A stretch of 64,000 bases of DNA, taken from contig NZ_UPHU01000001.1 of assembly GCF_900566075.1 (NCBI RefSeq), positions 2,604,001-2,668,000 on the forward strand, in the 5' to 3' direction. The position numbers and the translations under genes were made by a program. The notes below the pieces were generated by a model. It did not search any database and had not been told where the DNA came from. It saw only the letters and a list, made by a program, of their open reading frames with translations. Each line of letters opens with the position of its first letter. Position 1 is the first letter of the stretch. Shown here in pieces: positions 23,214 to 31,668 of this stretch. Source of the DNA: Mycobacterium pseudokansasii. Lineage in GTDB: Bacteria; Actinomycetota; Actinomycetes; Mycobacteriales; Mycobacteriaceae.

Positions 23214-24980
23214 ATGGGTTTCATGTCACCGGAGCTTCCGGACGTCGACCCCGCCACCTGGCAGACCCTGCCACGGGCAACGAGGCTGCAAATCGTCACC
23301 CGGCATTGGGTCGAGCACGGCTTCGGAACCCCGTATGCCGCGTATCTGCTGTATCTGTTCAAGATTGGCGTGTACATCGCCGCGCCCGCGGCGATCATCT
23401 CGCTCACGCCCGGGTTGGGCGGGCTGGGCCACATCGCCGACTGGTGGAGCCAACCGATCGTGTACCAGAAGGTCATCATCTTCACGCTGCTGTTCGAGGT
23501 AATGGGCTTTGGCTGCGGCTCCGGCCCGCTGACCGGCCGCTTCCTGCCGCCGGTCGGCGGATTCCTATATTGGTTGCGGCCCAAGACCATTCGACTACCC
23601 GCCTGGCCGGACAAAGTCCCGTTCACCGGCGGCGATAGCCGTACCGTCGTCGACGTCGTCCTCTACGCCGTCGTGCTGGCGGGTGGGGCGTGGGCGCTGG
23701 TGTCCCCGGGACACGGCGGACCCGTCACCGGGGCCGGCGACGTCGGCTTGATCGACCCGGTGCTGGTCATCCCGACGATCGTGGCCCTGGCGCTGCTGGG
23801 TCTGCGCGACAAGACGATCTTCCTCGCGGCCCGCGGTGAACACTATTGGCTGAAGCTGTTCGTGTTCTTCTTCCCGTTCACCGATCAGATCGCGGCGTTC
23901 AAGCTCATCATGCTCGCACTGTGGTGGGGCGCGGCGACGTCCAAGCTCAACCACCACTTCCCGTACGTCGTCTCCGTGATGACGAGCAACAACGCGCTAT
24001 TGCGCAGCAGGTTGTTCAACTGGCTCAAACACCTGCTCTACCTGGACCCGGTCAATGACCTGCGCCCGTCCTGGCTGCCCAAGCTGATGGCCCATGTCGG
24101 GGGGACCACCGCGGAATTCCTGGTCCCCGGCGTGCTGGTCTTCGCCGCCGACGGCCATCCCTGGCGATGGTTCCTCATCGGGTTCATGGTGATCTTCCAC
24201 CTCAACATCCTTTCCAACCTTCCGATGGGGGTGCCGTTGGAGTGGAACGTGTTCTTCATCTTTTCGCTGTTCTATCTTTTCGGGCACTACGGCGCGATCC
24301 AGGCAACCGACCTGCAGTCACCGCTGCTGCTGGCCATCGTGATCGCCGCGGTGGCCGTGGCCGTTGCGGGAAACCTTTTCCCCGAAAAGATTTCGTTCCT
24401 GCCGGCTATGCGTTACTACGCCGGCAACTGGGCCACCAGCGTGTGGTGTTTCCGCCCCGGGGCCGAGGACAAGCTCGAGGCCAACGTCGTCAAGAGCTCT
24501 GCGCTGGTGGTCAATCAGGTGACCAGGCTCTACGGCGCCGACCGCGCGGAAATCATGATGGACAAGACCGCGGCGTTCCGGGCGATGCACACTCACGGCA
24601 GAGCGCTCAACGGTTTGGTTTCCCGCGCCGTGGGGGGCGAGGTCGACGAAACCGACTACAGCGTGCGTGAGGGCGAGCTGATTGCCGGGCCGCTGGTCGG
24701 CTGGAATTTCGGCGAGGGCCACCTGCACAACGAACAACTGTTGGCCGCGGTGCAGCGGCGGTGCAATTTCGAGGAGGGTGACATCCGCGTCGTCATCCTC
24801 GAGGGTCAACCGATCCACGTCCAAAAGCAGTGGTACCGCATCGTCGACGCCAAAGCCGGTGTGCTCGAGGCCGGCTATGTCGAGGTCAAGGACATGCTGT
24901 CGCGTCAACCGTGGCCGGAATCCGGCGACCAATTCCCCGTCCACGTCACGACTCAGCGCGCTGCGCCAGGTGCGCCATAA
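23214..24980 (+). CDS. DUF3556 polytopic membrane protein (Rv1431 type)
   Basis: A 588-residue integral membrane protein with about eight to ten hydrophobic segments in its first 400 residues and a soluble C-terminal domain. Characteristic stretches are GFGCGSGPLTGRFLPP, GEHYWLKLFVFFFPFTDQI and KLNHHFPYVVSVMTSNN. It fits the actinobacterial DUF3556 family, whose function is unknown. M. tuberculosis Rv1431 is the positional orthologue. It lies 216 bp downstream of the PE16-type gene and converges with the TetR gene with only nine bases between stops. Paired His/Asn-rich loops hint at an enzymatic membrane protein, but I cannot assign a reaction. Confidence 0.82.
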   Translation: MGFMSPELPDVDPATWQTLPRATRLQIVTRHWVEHGFGTPYAAYLLYLFKIGVYIAAPAAIISLTPGLGGLGHIADWWSQPIVYQKVIIFTLLFEVMGFGCGSGPLTGRFLPPVGGFLYWLRPKTIRLPAWPDKVPFTGGDSRTVVDVVLYAVVLAGGAWALVSPGHGGPVTGAGDVGLIDPVLVIPTIVALALLGLRDKTIFLAARGEHYWLKLFVFFFPFTDQIAAFKLIMLALWWGAATSKLNHHFPYVVSVMTSNNALLRSRLFNWLKHLLYLDPVNDLRPSWLPKLMAHVGGTTAEFLVPGVLVFAADGHPWRWFLIGFMVIFHLNILSNLPMGVPLEWNVFFIFSLFYLFGHYGAIQATDLQSPLLLAIVIAAVAVAVAGNLFPEKISFLPAMRYYAGNWATSVWCFRPGAEDKLEANVVKSSALVVNQVTRLYGADRAEIMMDKTAAFRAMHTHGRALNGLVSRAVGGEVDETDYSVREGELIAGPLVGWNFGEGHLHNEQLLAAVQRRCNFEEGDIRVVILEGQPIHVQKQWYRIVDAKAGVLEAGYVEVKDMLSRQPWPESGDQFPVHVTTQRAAPGAP

Positions 24981-24989
24981 CGGTCGCGG

Positions 24990-25550
24990 TCAAGCGGTGA
25001 CGCCTGCCGGCGGCGCATCCCTGCCGAGCAGTGCGGTGATCGCCAGCGCCGCCTTGGCGACGTCGTGTGGTTCGCCGGTGATGATGTCGGAGTAGAGGAA
25101 GGACTCGACGATCCGCACGATGAGGTATGCCAGGTCGTGTGGCGGCAACGGCGGGTGCAGCTGCGCGCGTGTGATCTCCTCGAGTAGAAGCGTTTCGACG
25201 GCCGCGACCAGCCGCGCCTGGACCGTACTGGCCTGTGTGGTCAGGATGCGTAGCGCCCGTTCCGGTTCTCGCCGCAGAAACTCGCGGAAGTACTCCGCCT
25301 CGTCCAGCAACGCCACAAAGCTGGCGATGATGGCCGAGATGCGCTCGCCGCCGGACCCGGGCGCGTTCTTGACGGCCAGTGCCAGCGTGCGTTCGGCCAG
25401 TGACCCGAGAATCTCGGCCAGCAGTTCGTCGCGGCTGCCGACCCAGCGGAACAAGGTGGCCCGGTTCACGCCGAGTTCGGCGGCCAGTTCCTGCATCTCG
25501 ATCCGCCGACCGGCCATGAACCACCGGCGGGCGATGCGGAAGGCCGTCAT
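24990..25550 (-). CDS. TetR-family regulator, start uncertain
   Basis: A TetR-type repressor whose N-terminal helix-turn-helix is clear (MQELAAELGVNRATLFRWVG, then SRDELLAEIL). From the first ATG at 25550 it is 186 residues. The frame continues upstream through a sensible extension (GETQLARLLAATDRRPDA) to 25607, where AGGAGG stands six bases before the codon ATC. A true start at 25607 would give 205 residues and use a non-standard ATC codon. It diverges from the SDR gene across a region with a perfect 16-bp palindrome, so it probably controls the SDR-ligase-WS/DGAT operon and itself. Confidence 0.85.
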   Translation of the reverse strand: MTAFRIARRWFMAGRRIEMQELAAELGVNRATLFRWVGSRDELLAEILGSLAERTLALAVKNAPGSGGERISAIIASFVALLDEAEYFREFLRREPERALRILTTQASTVQARLVAAVETLLLEEITRAQLHPPLPPHDLAYLIVRIVESFLYSDIITGEPHDVAKAALAITALLGRDAPPAGVTA

Positions 25551-25795
25551 GGCATCGGGGCGGCGGTCCGTCGCCGCCAGCAGTCGAGCCAGCTGTGTTT
25601 CGCCGATGTCGCACCTCCTGGCCTCGGTGAACCACGTCAGGCAACCGATGCCTCACTTCTGCGACAGATTACCAGATGTTGCATCAGGGTTGCCCGTCAG
25701 GCGCCGCCAGCCGGCCTCAAGCGCCCCTATTACTGCGACTATAAGTACTGACCAGTGCTAGCTCTGGCCGACCGCAGTGAGATAAATCGCGTTTG

Positions 25796-25811
25796 GTTGC
25801 ATATATGCAAC
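25796..25811. promoter_or_regulatory. 16-bp palindrome, candidate TetR operator
   Basis: GTTGCATATATGCAAC is a perfect palindrome in the divergent region between the TetR and SDR genes. A matching half-site (GTGCAAC) lies at 25825-25831, and another (GTTGCAT) at 25679-25685. The palindrome sits about 54-69 bp before the SDR start, where a repressor would block RNA polymerase. Binding by the adjacent TetR protein is inferred from position and symmetry. Confidence 0.65.
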
Positions 25812-25864
25812 ATATCTAGATAAGGTGCAACTGTGATTTTCGCACTGCTTGCCGGAGTTCTGTG

Positions 25865-26629
25865 ATGCGCATCCTCGACCGCTTCCGACTCGACGACCGG
25901 GTCGCGATCATTACCGGGGCATCCAGCGGCCTCGGCGTCACGTTCGCCCAGGCCCTGGCCGAGGCCGGCGCCGATGTAGTACTCGGCGCACGGCGCGAGG
26001 ACCGGCTGGCCGGCACCCGTGCGCTCGTCGAGGCGGCGGGGCGCAGGGCCGTCGCGGTGCGCACCGACGTCACCGATCCCGAGCAGTGCCGGGCCCTGGT
26101 GAACGCTGCGATCGACACGTTCGGCCGGGTCGACATCCTGGTCAACAACGCGGGCGTCGGGACCGCGGTGCCCGCCACCCGCGAAACCCCGGATCAGTTC
26201 CGTTCCGTCGTCGAGCTCAACCTCAACGGTTGCTACTGGATGGCGCAGGCGTGCGCGCAGGTCATGAGGCCCGGCAGCTCGATCGTCAACATCAGCAGCG
26301 TGCTCGGCCTGACCACCGCCGGTTTGCCGCAGGCCGCCTACGCATCGTCCAAGGCCGGATTGATCGGTCTGACGCGCGACCTGGCCCAGCAGTGGACCGG
26401 GCGAAAGGGCATCCGGGTCAACGCGTTGGCGCCCGGTTTCTTCGAATCCGAGATGACCGACCAATTCCCCGCCGGTTACGTCGAGACCACGGTCATCCCA
26501 CGCACCCTAATGGGCCGCGTCGGCCTGGCCGAAGAACTGGCCGCCGCGCTGGTCTTCCTGGCCAGCGACGCCGCCAGCTACGTCACCGGTATCACGCTGC
26601 CCGTCGAGGGCGGCTTGCTCACCTCCTGA
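25865..26629 (+). CDS. Short-chain dehydrogenase/reductase
   Basis: A 254-residue classical SDR. The NAD(P)-binding motif TGASSGLG spans residues 17-24, NNAG occurs as LVNNAGVGT, and the catalytic Tyr159 and Lys163 lie in YASSK. The C-terminus (TGITLPVEGG) is also typical. GGAG (25854-25857) lies seven bases before the ATG at 25865; a GTG one codon upstream is possible. Substrate is unknown. It is the first gene of a cluster with an acyl-CoA ligase and a WS/DGAT, so it may oxidise or reduce a lipid alcohol or ketone. Confidence 0.9.
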   Translation: MRILDRFRLDDRVAIITGASSGLGVTFAQALAEAGADVVLGARREDRLAGTRALVEAAGRRAVAVRTDVTDPEQCRALVNAAIDTFGRVDILVNNAGVGTAVPATRETPDQFRSVVELNLNGCYWMAQACAQVMRPGSSIVNISSVLGLTTAGLPQAAYASSKAGLIGLTRDLAQQWTGRKGIRVNALAPGFFESEMTDQFPAGYVETTVIPRTLMGRVGLAEELAAALVFLASDAASYVTGITLPVEGGLLTS

Positions 26630-26655
26630 CCGCACCGACTCAGAGAAAGGCAGTC

Positions 26656-28197
26656 ATGAACGTCGGATCGCATCTGCGCAAACGGGCCGAGTTGAATCCG
26701 TCCCTGGAGGCACTCGTCGATGAGACCGCCGGACGGCGGTTCACCTTCGCTGAACTCGACGAACGTGCCGACCGGGCCGCCCGGGTGCTGACCGGGCTGG
26801 GGCTGGGCAAGGGCGACCGGGTCGCCGTGCTGTTGCCCACCGGCCACCAGTTCGTCGAGGTGTTTTACGGCGCGGCCCGGGCCGGGCTGGTGGTCGTGCC
26901 GTTGAACTGGCGGCTGGTCGCCAACGAGCTGGCGTTCATGCTGCGCGACTCGGGCGCGAGGGTTTTGGTGTTCGACGCCGAATATGACGCCGTCGTCGCC
27001 GAGTTGCATGAGCGTGGCGGAAACGACGACGGCACACCGGTGGGCCACTGGCTGCGCGTCGGCGCCGACGGCCCGGCCTGGGCCGCCGACTTCGACGCGC
27101 GGGTGGATCAGGCGGCACCGCAACCGGTTTCGATCGTCGGCGACGACGACGACCCGCTGTTCATCATGTACACCTCGGGCACCACCGGGCTGCCGAAGGG
27201 GGCGGTGCACACCCACGCCAGCGTGCAATGGTGCCTGCTGACGATGCTGGCCAGCGTCGACATGCGGTTTCGGGACCGCTACCTGATCTCGCTGCCGCTA
27301 TTTCATGTGGCCGCACTTGCCCCGCTGGTCGGTTGTGTCTACCGCGGTGCGACGATCGTCATGTTGCGTCAGTTCGACCCGAAGCGGATCTGGGAGGTGT
27401 TCCGCGACGAACAGATCACCACTACCCTGGCCGTCCCGGCAATGCTGAACTTCATGCTGCCGACATATCAGCCCGAGCTGCGGGAGTCGTTGGCGCTGCG
27501 CTGGATCATGAGCGGGGCGTCGCCGGTGCCGCCCTCGTTGATCAAGTCCTACGCCGACCTCGGCTTCGAGGTGCATCAGGTATACGGGCTTACCGAATCG
27601 TGCGGACCGGGCTGCGTGATCGGCCCCGACGACGCAATGTCGCACATCGGGTCGACCGGTAAGGCGTTCTTCCACACCGACATCCGCATCATCGACGAGC
27701 AGGGCTCCGACGTGGGGGCCGGCGTGCCGGGCGAGATTTTGATTCGCGGGCGCCACATCATGGCCGGCTACTGGAACCGTCCCGACGCGACCGCCGAGAC
27801 GATCATCGACGGTTGGCTGCACACCGGCGACATCGCGGTCCGCGACGCCGACGGCTTCGTCTACATCCAGGACCGGATCAAGGACATGATCATCTCCGGC
27901 GGAGAGAACGTCTACCCGGCCGAGGTCGAAGACGCGCTGCTATCCCACCCCGGCATCGCCGACGTCGCCGTGGTGGGCATCCCGTCGGCCAAATGGGGCG
28001 AGTCGCCGCTGGCGGTGGTGGTGCGCGCCGACCCGGAACTCGACGAGGCTGCGGTGCTGGCGCATTGCCAGGGCAAGCTAGCGCGCTACAAACTGCCCAA
28101 GCGGGCGGTGTTCGTCGATGCCATCCCGCGCACCCCTACTGGCAAGGCGCTCAAACGCGTCCTGCGCGAACAGTTTTCGGTAGCGGCGCCCGAGTAG
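26656..28197 (+). CDS. Acyl-CoA synthetase (FadD-like, ANL superfamily)
   Basis: A 513-residue AMP-forming ligase expected to convert a carboxylic acid to its CoA thioester. The signature MYTSGTTGLPKGAVHTHASV begins at residue 171. GLTESCGP is the A5 motif, TGDIAVRDADGFVYIQDRIK the A7/A8 region, and TPTGKALKR holds the C-terminal catalytic Lys. The frame is open far upstream, but AGAAAGG lies just before the ATG at 26656 and the protein aligns from MNVGSHLRKRAELNPS. It follows the SDR by 26 bp and precedes the WS/DGAT by 14 bp, so the three form one operon. Confidence 0.92.
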   Translation: MNVGSHLRKRAELNPSLEALVDETAGRRFTFAELDERADRAARVLTGLGLGKGDRVAVLLPTGHQFVEVFYGAARAGLVVVPLNWRLVANELAFMLRDSGARVLVFDAEYDAVVAELHERGGNDDGTPVGHWLRVGADGPAWAADFDARVDQAAPQPVSIVGDDDDPLFIMYTSGTTGLPKGAVHTHASVQWCLLTMLASVDMRFRDRYLISLPLFHVAALAPLVGCVYRGATIVMLRQFDPKRIWEVFRDEQITTTLAVPAMLNFMLPTYQPELRESLALRWIMSGASPVPPSLIKSYADLGFEVHQVYGLTESCGPGCVIGPDDAMSHIGSTGKAFFHTDIRIIDEQGSDVGAGVPGEILIRGRHIMAGYWNRPDATAETIIDGWLHTGDIAVRDADGFVYIQDRIKDMIISGGENVYPAEVEDALLSHPGIADVAVVGIPSAKWGESPLAVVVRADPELDEAAVLAHCQGKLARYKLPKRAVFVDAIPRTPTGKALKRVLREQFSVAAPE

Positions 28198-28211
28198 CCA
28201 AGGAGTCACCC

Positions 28212-29786
28212 ATGAAGCAACTTTCCGGCTTGGACGCCGCGTTCCTCTACCTGGAGACGCCGACGACGTTCGGTCACGTTACCGGCCTGATGATCTTCGA
28301 ACGGCCCGACCCCGACTACGACCCGTATGCGGCGGTGCACGCTAAGTTCGCCTCGCTGGTGGGCGAGCTCGAACCGTTGCGGCGGCGTCTGGTCGAAGTG
28401 CCGTTCGGGCTCGACCATCCGTACTGGGTGTTCGACCCGAACTTCGACCTCGACTACCACATCCGCGAATTACGGTTGGCCCGACCGGGTCTCGTGGATC
28501 AGCTGGCCGAGCAGGTGTGCCGGATCGTGGGGCGGCCGATGGACCGCGCCCGGCCGCTGTGGGAGGTGTACGTCATCGACGGCCTGGCCGACGGACGCTG
28601 GGCGCTGCTCACCAAATATCACCACGCCACCATCGACGGGGCTTCCGGACAGCTGATGTTGCAGATCGTCACCGACACCGAACCCGTGGTGCCGACGCCG
28701 GGTCCGGGCCCGGCCTGGGAGCCCGAGGCGCTGCCGTCCACCGCCGAATTGCTGCGCCGGACGGCAGGCCAACTCGCGCGCAACCCGTTCCGGGCGATGC
28801 GGGTGCAGGCCCGCATCGTCGGTCGGCTGGCCGACGCCGCGGGAATCCACAGCGTGAGCAGTGCGGCGGGCCGGGCCGGCGATGCGGTCAAATGGGTCGC
28901 CCAACTGGGCCTCAGAAATAGAGGCAACCGGCCGAGCCTCTCGTTGCCGGCCGTCACGGCACCGCCGACGCCGTGGAACAAGACGATCACCAGCCACCGC
29001 CGTTTCGCCATGCGCACCACCTCGCTGGACAACGTCAAGCGGCTCAAGGACGCCACCGGCAGCACTGTCAACGACATTGTCATGGCGATCTGCGCCGGCG
29101 GGCTGCGGGAGTATCTGTTGGCCCATGACGCGCTGCCGGACCGCCCGCTGCGCGCGATGGTGCCGGTGTCGATCCGCACCGGAGACGAGGCGGACCCGTG
29201 GACCAACCGCGTGTCGGCGATCGTCGCCGAGTTGCCCACCGACTGTGCCGATCCGGTGGAACGGGTCGCCCGCTGCCGCAAGGCCATGCAGGATGCGAAG
29301 CGCACGCACGAGCTGGTGCCGGCCGCCGAGCTGGTCGACCTCAGCCGCTACTCACCGCCGGTGCTGTCGACCGCGGCGGTGCGGCTGGCGGCACGGCTGC
29401 GGCTGGCCGACCGGGTCTCGCAGCCGTTCAACGTGGTGATCTCCAACGTGCCAGGGCCCCGCCAACCGTTGTATTTCGCCGGCGCGAAGCTGTGTCACCA
29501 GTTCCCCGTCTCGATTGTCACCGACGGGCAGGGGCTGAACATCACCGTGGTGAGCTATCTGGACCGGCTTGACTTCGGCTTCATGGCCGACCGCGAGCTC
29601 GTTCCCGACGTGTGGGATCTCGCCGACATGCACGTCGCCGAGATCACCCGGCTGTTCGAGGCCACCGGAGCCGAATGGGCTCAGCCGCCGCAGCCGCCCT
29701 CACCGCGACGCGGCCCCGGCAAGCGCGCTCCGAAGCCGGCCAAGCCGGCAGCGAAGAAGTCCACGTCGGCAACGGGCCGCCGATAG
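28212..29786 (+). CDS. WS/DGAT acyltransferase with basic C-terminal tail
   Basis: A 524-residue wax ester synthase/diacylglycerol acyltransferase. The catalytic HHATIDG covers residues 137-143; NDIVMAICAGGLREYLL and NVVISNVPGPRQPLYFAGAK are the later conserved blocks. AGGAG precedes the ATG at 28212. Beyond the usual end, a Pro/Lys/Ala/Arg-rich tail of about 35 residues (including KRAPKPAKPAAKK) resembles the basic tails of mycobacterial nucleoid proteins and could bind DNA, RNA or acidic membranes. Together with the SDR and ligase it suggests a pathway that makes and esterifies a lipid alcohol. Confidence 0.92.
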   Translation: MKQLSGLDAAFLYLETPTTFGHVTGLMIFERPDPDYDPYAAVHAKFASLVGELEPLRRRLVEVPFGLDHPYWVFDPNFDLDYHIRELRLARPGLVDQLAEQVCRIVGRPMDRARPLWEVYVIDGLADGRWALLTKYHHATIDGASGQLMLQIVTDTEPVVPTPGPGPAWEPEALPSTAELLRRTAGQLARNPFRAMRVQARIVGRLADAAGIHSVSSAAGRAGDAVKWVAQLGLRNRGNRPSLSLPAVTAPPTPWNKTITSHRRFAMRTTSLDNVKRLKDATGSTVNDIVMAICAGGLREYLLAHDALPDRPLRAMVPVSIRTGDEADPWTNRVSAIVAELPTDCADPVERVARCRKAMQDAKRTHELVPAAELVDLSRYSPPVLSTAAVRLAARLRLADRVSQPFNVVISNVPGPRQPLYFAGAKLCHQFPVSIVTDGQGLNITVVSYLDRLDFGFMADRELVPDVWDLADMHVAEITRLFEATGAEWAQPPQPPSPRRGPGKRAPKPAKPAAKKSTSATGRR

Positions 29787-29815
29787 CTCGACAGGACTTC
29801 TGTCTTAGCGGCCCG
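29773..29815 (+). terminator. Candidate terminator after the SDR-ligase-WS/DGAT operon
   Basis: CGGGCCGC (29773-29780) pairs with GCGGCCCG (29808-29815), and a nested hairpin GACAG-gactt-CTGTC (29790-29804) lies in the loop. The WS/DGAT stop codon lies inside. No run of T follows, which is usual for mycobacterial candidates. It separates the operon from the next gene. Confidence 0.5.
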
Positions 29816-29830
29816 GCTCCGGCCGACGTT

Positions 29831-29870
29831 TAAGCTCGTCCAGATGACGACTCAACGCCCTATGCGATGA
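29831..29870 (+). promoter_or_regulatory. Leaderless-type promoter and 8-codon upstream ORF
   Basis: TAAGCT (29831-29836) lies seven bases before an ATG at 29844. That ATG opens an 8-codon frame (MTTQRPMR) whose TGA (29868-29870) overlaps the ATG of the FAD oxidoreductase at 29867 as ATGA. If transcription starts at 29844, the mini-ORF would be read first and couple to the main gene. Confidence 0.4.
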
Positions 29871-31288
29871 CCAACGCGATCGTCGTCGGTGCCGGACCCA
29901 ACGGCCTGGCCGCAGCGATCCAGCTTGCTCGCCACGGTCTCGACGTGCAGGTGCTCGAGGCCGCCGACACCATCGGCGGGGGAGCGCGTTCGGGTGAACT
30001 GACGGTGCCCGGACTCATCCACGACCACTGCTCGGCGTTTCACCCGCTGGGCGTCGGTTCGCCGTTCTGGCAGGAGATCGACCTGCAGCATTACGGGCTG
30101 ACCTGGAAGTGGCCGCAGATCGATTGTGCGCATCCGCTCGAGGACGGTAGTGCCGGTGTGCTGTTCCAGTCGATCGAGAAGACCGCGGCGCGGATGGGAC
30201 CCGATGCCAGCCGTTGGCGACGCGCGGTAGGGGATCTGGCGGCCGGATTCGACGATCTGGCAAGCGATTTGCTCCGGCCGGTGATCAACGTGCCGCGACA
30301 CCCGCTTCGTCTTGCCGCGTTTGGTCCGCGTGCGGCGCTGCCGGCCACCGTGATGGCGCGCTGGTTTCGTACCGAGCAGGCACGGGCACTGTTCGGCGGG
30401 GCGGCCGCGCACGTCTATACGCGTCTGGACCGGCCGCTGACGGCATCGCTCGGCCTGATGATCCTGGCCAGTGGCCACCGGTACGGCTGGCCCGTTGCTC
30501 AGGGCGGATCGGGGTCGATCACGCGAGCACTGGGCGCGGCTCTGCAGGCCCTCGGCGGTGGCATCACCACCGGCGTGACCGTTACCAGCCGACGCGACAT
30601 CGCGGACGCTGACATCGTCATGCTCGATCTGAGTCCCGCGGCCGTCCTGGCACTCTACGGCGATGTGATGCCGGCCCGGATCAAGTCGTCCTATCGCCGA
30701 TATCGCGAAGGGTCGTCGGCGTTCAAGGTCGACTTCGCCATCGAGGGTGACATTCCATGGACGAATCCTGATTGTGGGCGCGCCGGCACCGTCCACCTAG
30801 GCGGCACCTTCGCCGAGATCGCGGACACGGAACGTCAACGCGCACAAGGCATAATGGTGCAACGGCCGTTTGTTCTGGTGGGGCAGCAGTACCTGGCCGA
30901 CCCGTCGCGCTCAGCGGGCAACATCAACCCGGTCTGGGCCTATGCGCACGTGCCGTTCGGCTATACCGGCGACGCTACCGCGGCCGTCGTGGACCAGATC
31001 GAGCGGTTCGCTCCCGGTTTTCGCGACCGCATTATCGCCACCGTCAGCAAGTCCGCCGCCGAATTGCAGGCCTACAACCGGAATTTCATCGGCGGCGACA
31101 TCATCGGCGGCGCCAACGACGGGCTGCAGGTCATCTTCCGGCCGCGGATCGCCGTCGACCCGTATGTAATCGGAGTGGCGGGCGTCTACCTGTGTTCGCA
31201 GTCCGCGCCGCCGGGCGCCGGCATCCACGGGCTGTGCGGGTACCACGCCGCAGAATCAGCGTTGCGGTGGCTGCGTCAGCGCCGCTGA
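29867..31288 (+). CDS. FAD-dependent oxidoreductase, phytoene desaturase-like (Rv1432 type)
   Basis: A 473-residue flavoprotein of the phytoene desaturase/amine oxidase class. The dinucleotide-binding fold is at the start (VVGAGPNGLAAAIQLARHG), followed by the second FAD contact LEAADTIGGGARS. The C-terminal FAD-binding block is GVYLCSQSAPPGAGIHGLCG. The substrate is unknown; relatives desaturate or oxidise isoprenoids and lipids. It is the orthologue of Rv1432, which I recall directly following Rv1431 in M. tuberculosis, whereas here the TetR-SDR-ligase-WS/DGAT cluster lies between them. Confidence 0.9.
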   Translation: MTNAIVVGAGPNGLAAAIQLARHGLDVQVLEAADTIGGGARSGELTVPGLIHDHCSAFHPLGVGSPFWQEIDLQHYGLTWKWPQIDCAHPLEDGSAGVLFQSIEKTAARMGPDASRWRRAVGDLAAGFDDLASDLLRPVINVPRHPLRLAAFGPRAALPATVMARWFRTEQARALFGGAAAHVYTRLDRPLTASLGLMILASGHRYGWPVAQGGSGSITRALGAALQALGGGITTGVTVTSRRDIADADIVMLDLSPAAVLALYGDVMPARIKSSYRRYREGSSAFKVDFAIEGDIPWTNPDCGRAGTVHLGGTFAEIADTERQRAQGIMVQRPFVLVGQQYLADPSRSAGNINPVWAYAHVPFGYTGDATAAVVDQIERFAPGFRDRIIATVSKSAAELQAYNRNFIGGDIIGGANDGLQVIFRPRIAVDPYVIGVAGVYLCSQSAPPGAGIHGLCGYHAAESALRWLRQRR

Positions 31289-31668
31289 CGTCCGTCGCTG
31301 CGGCGCGATCACCGTCACATGCCCTCGACACAGCTCGACAAGGCCCACGCAGGTGTGGGAATCGTCTCGCCGGCCACCGATGAGTTGGAATACGTTGTCG
31401 CGCAACACACGCGATTGCCTTGACTGCATTCCGCCGGCCGCGGCCCGGGCTACCGTCGGGCATGAGCTGGTTGGGTCACCCGGTCCATGCTGCTGCTCAG
31501 CCGGCCCATCAGGTGTCGATCGACCCAGCGGCACCTGTGACAGTTGCGATCATTGCGATTTGACGGTGCGCAATGTGAGCCAACGGCTCCTCACTGGCCG
31601 GCGTCGATTCGACCAGCGACAAACTGCATCTCGCGGGGAACATTCTGCCGGCTGGATCACCCCAACTA
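31289..31668. other. Intergenic region between FAD oxidoreductase and PPE gene
   Basis: About 380 bp between convergent genes. M. tuberculosis has Rv1433 (an L,D-transpeptidase) and Rv1434 near here, but I see no trace of either. No frame shows a ribosome-binding site or recognisable domain. Confidence 0.4.
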
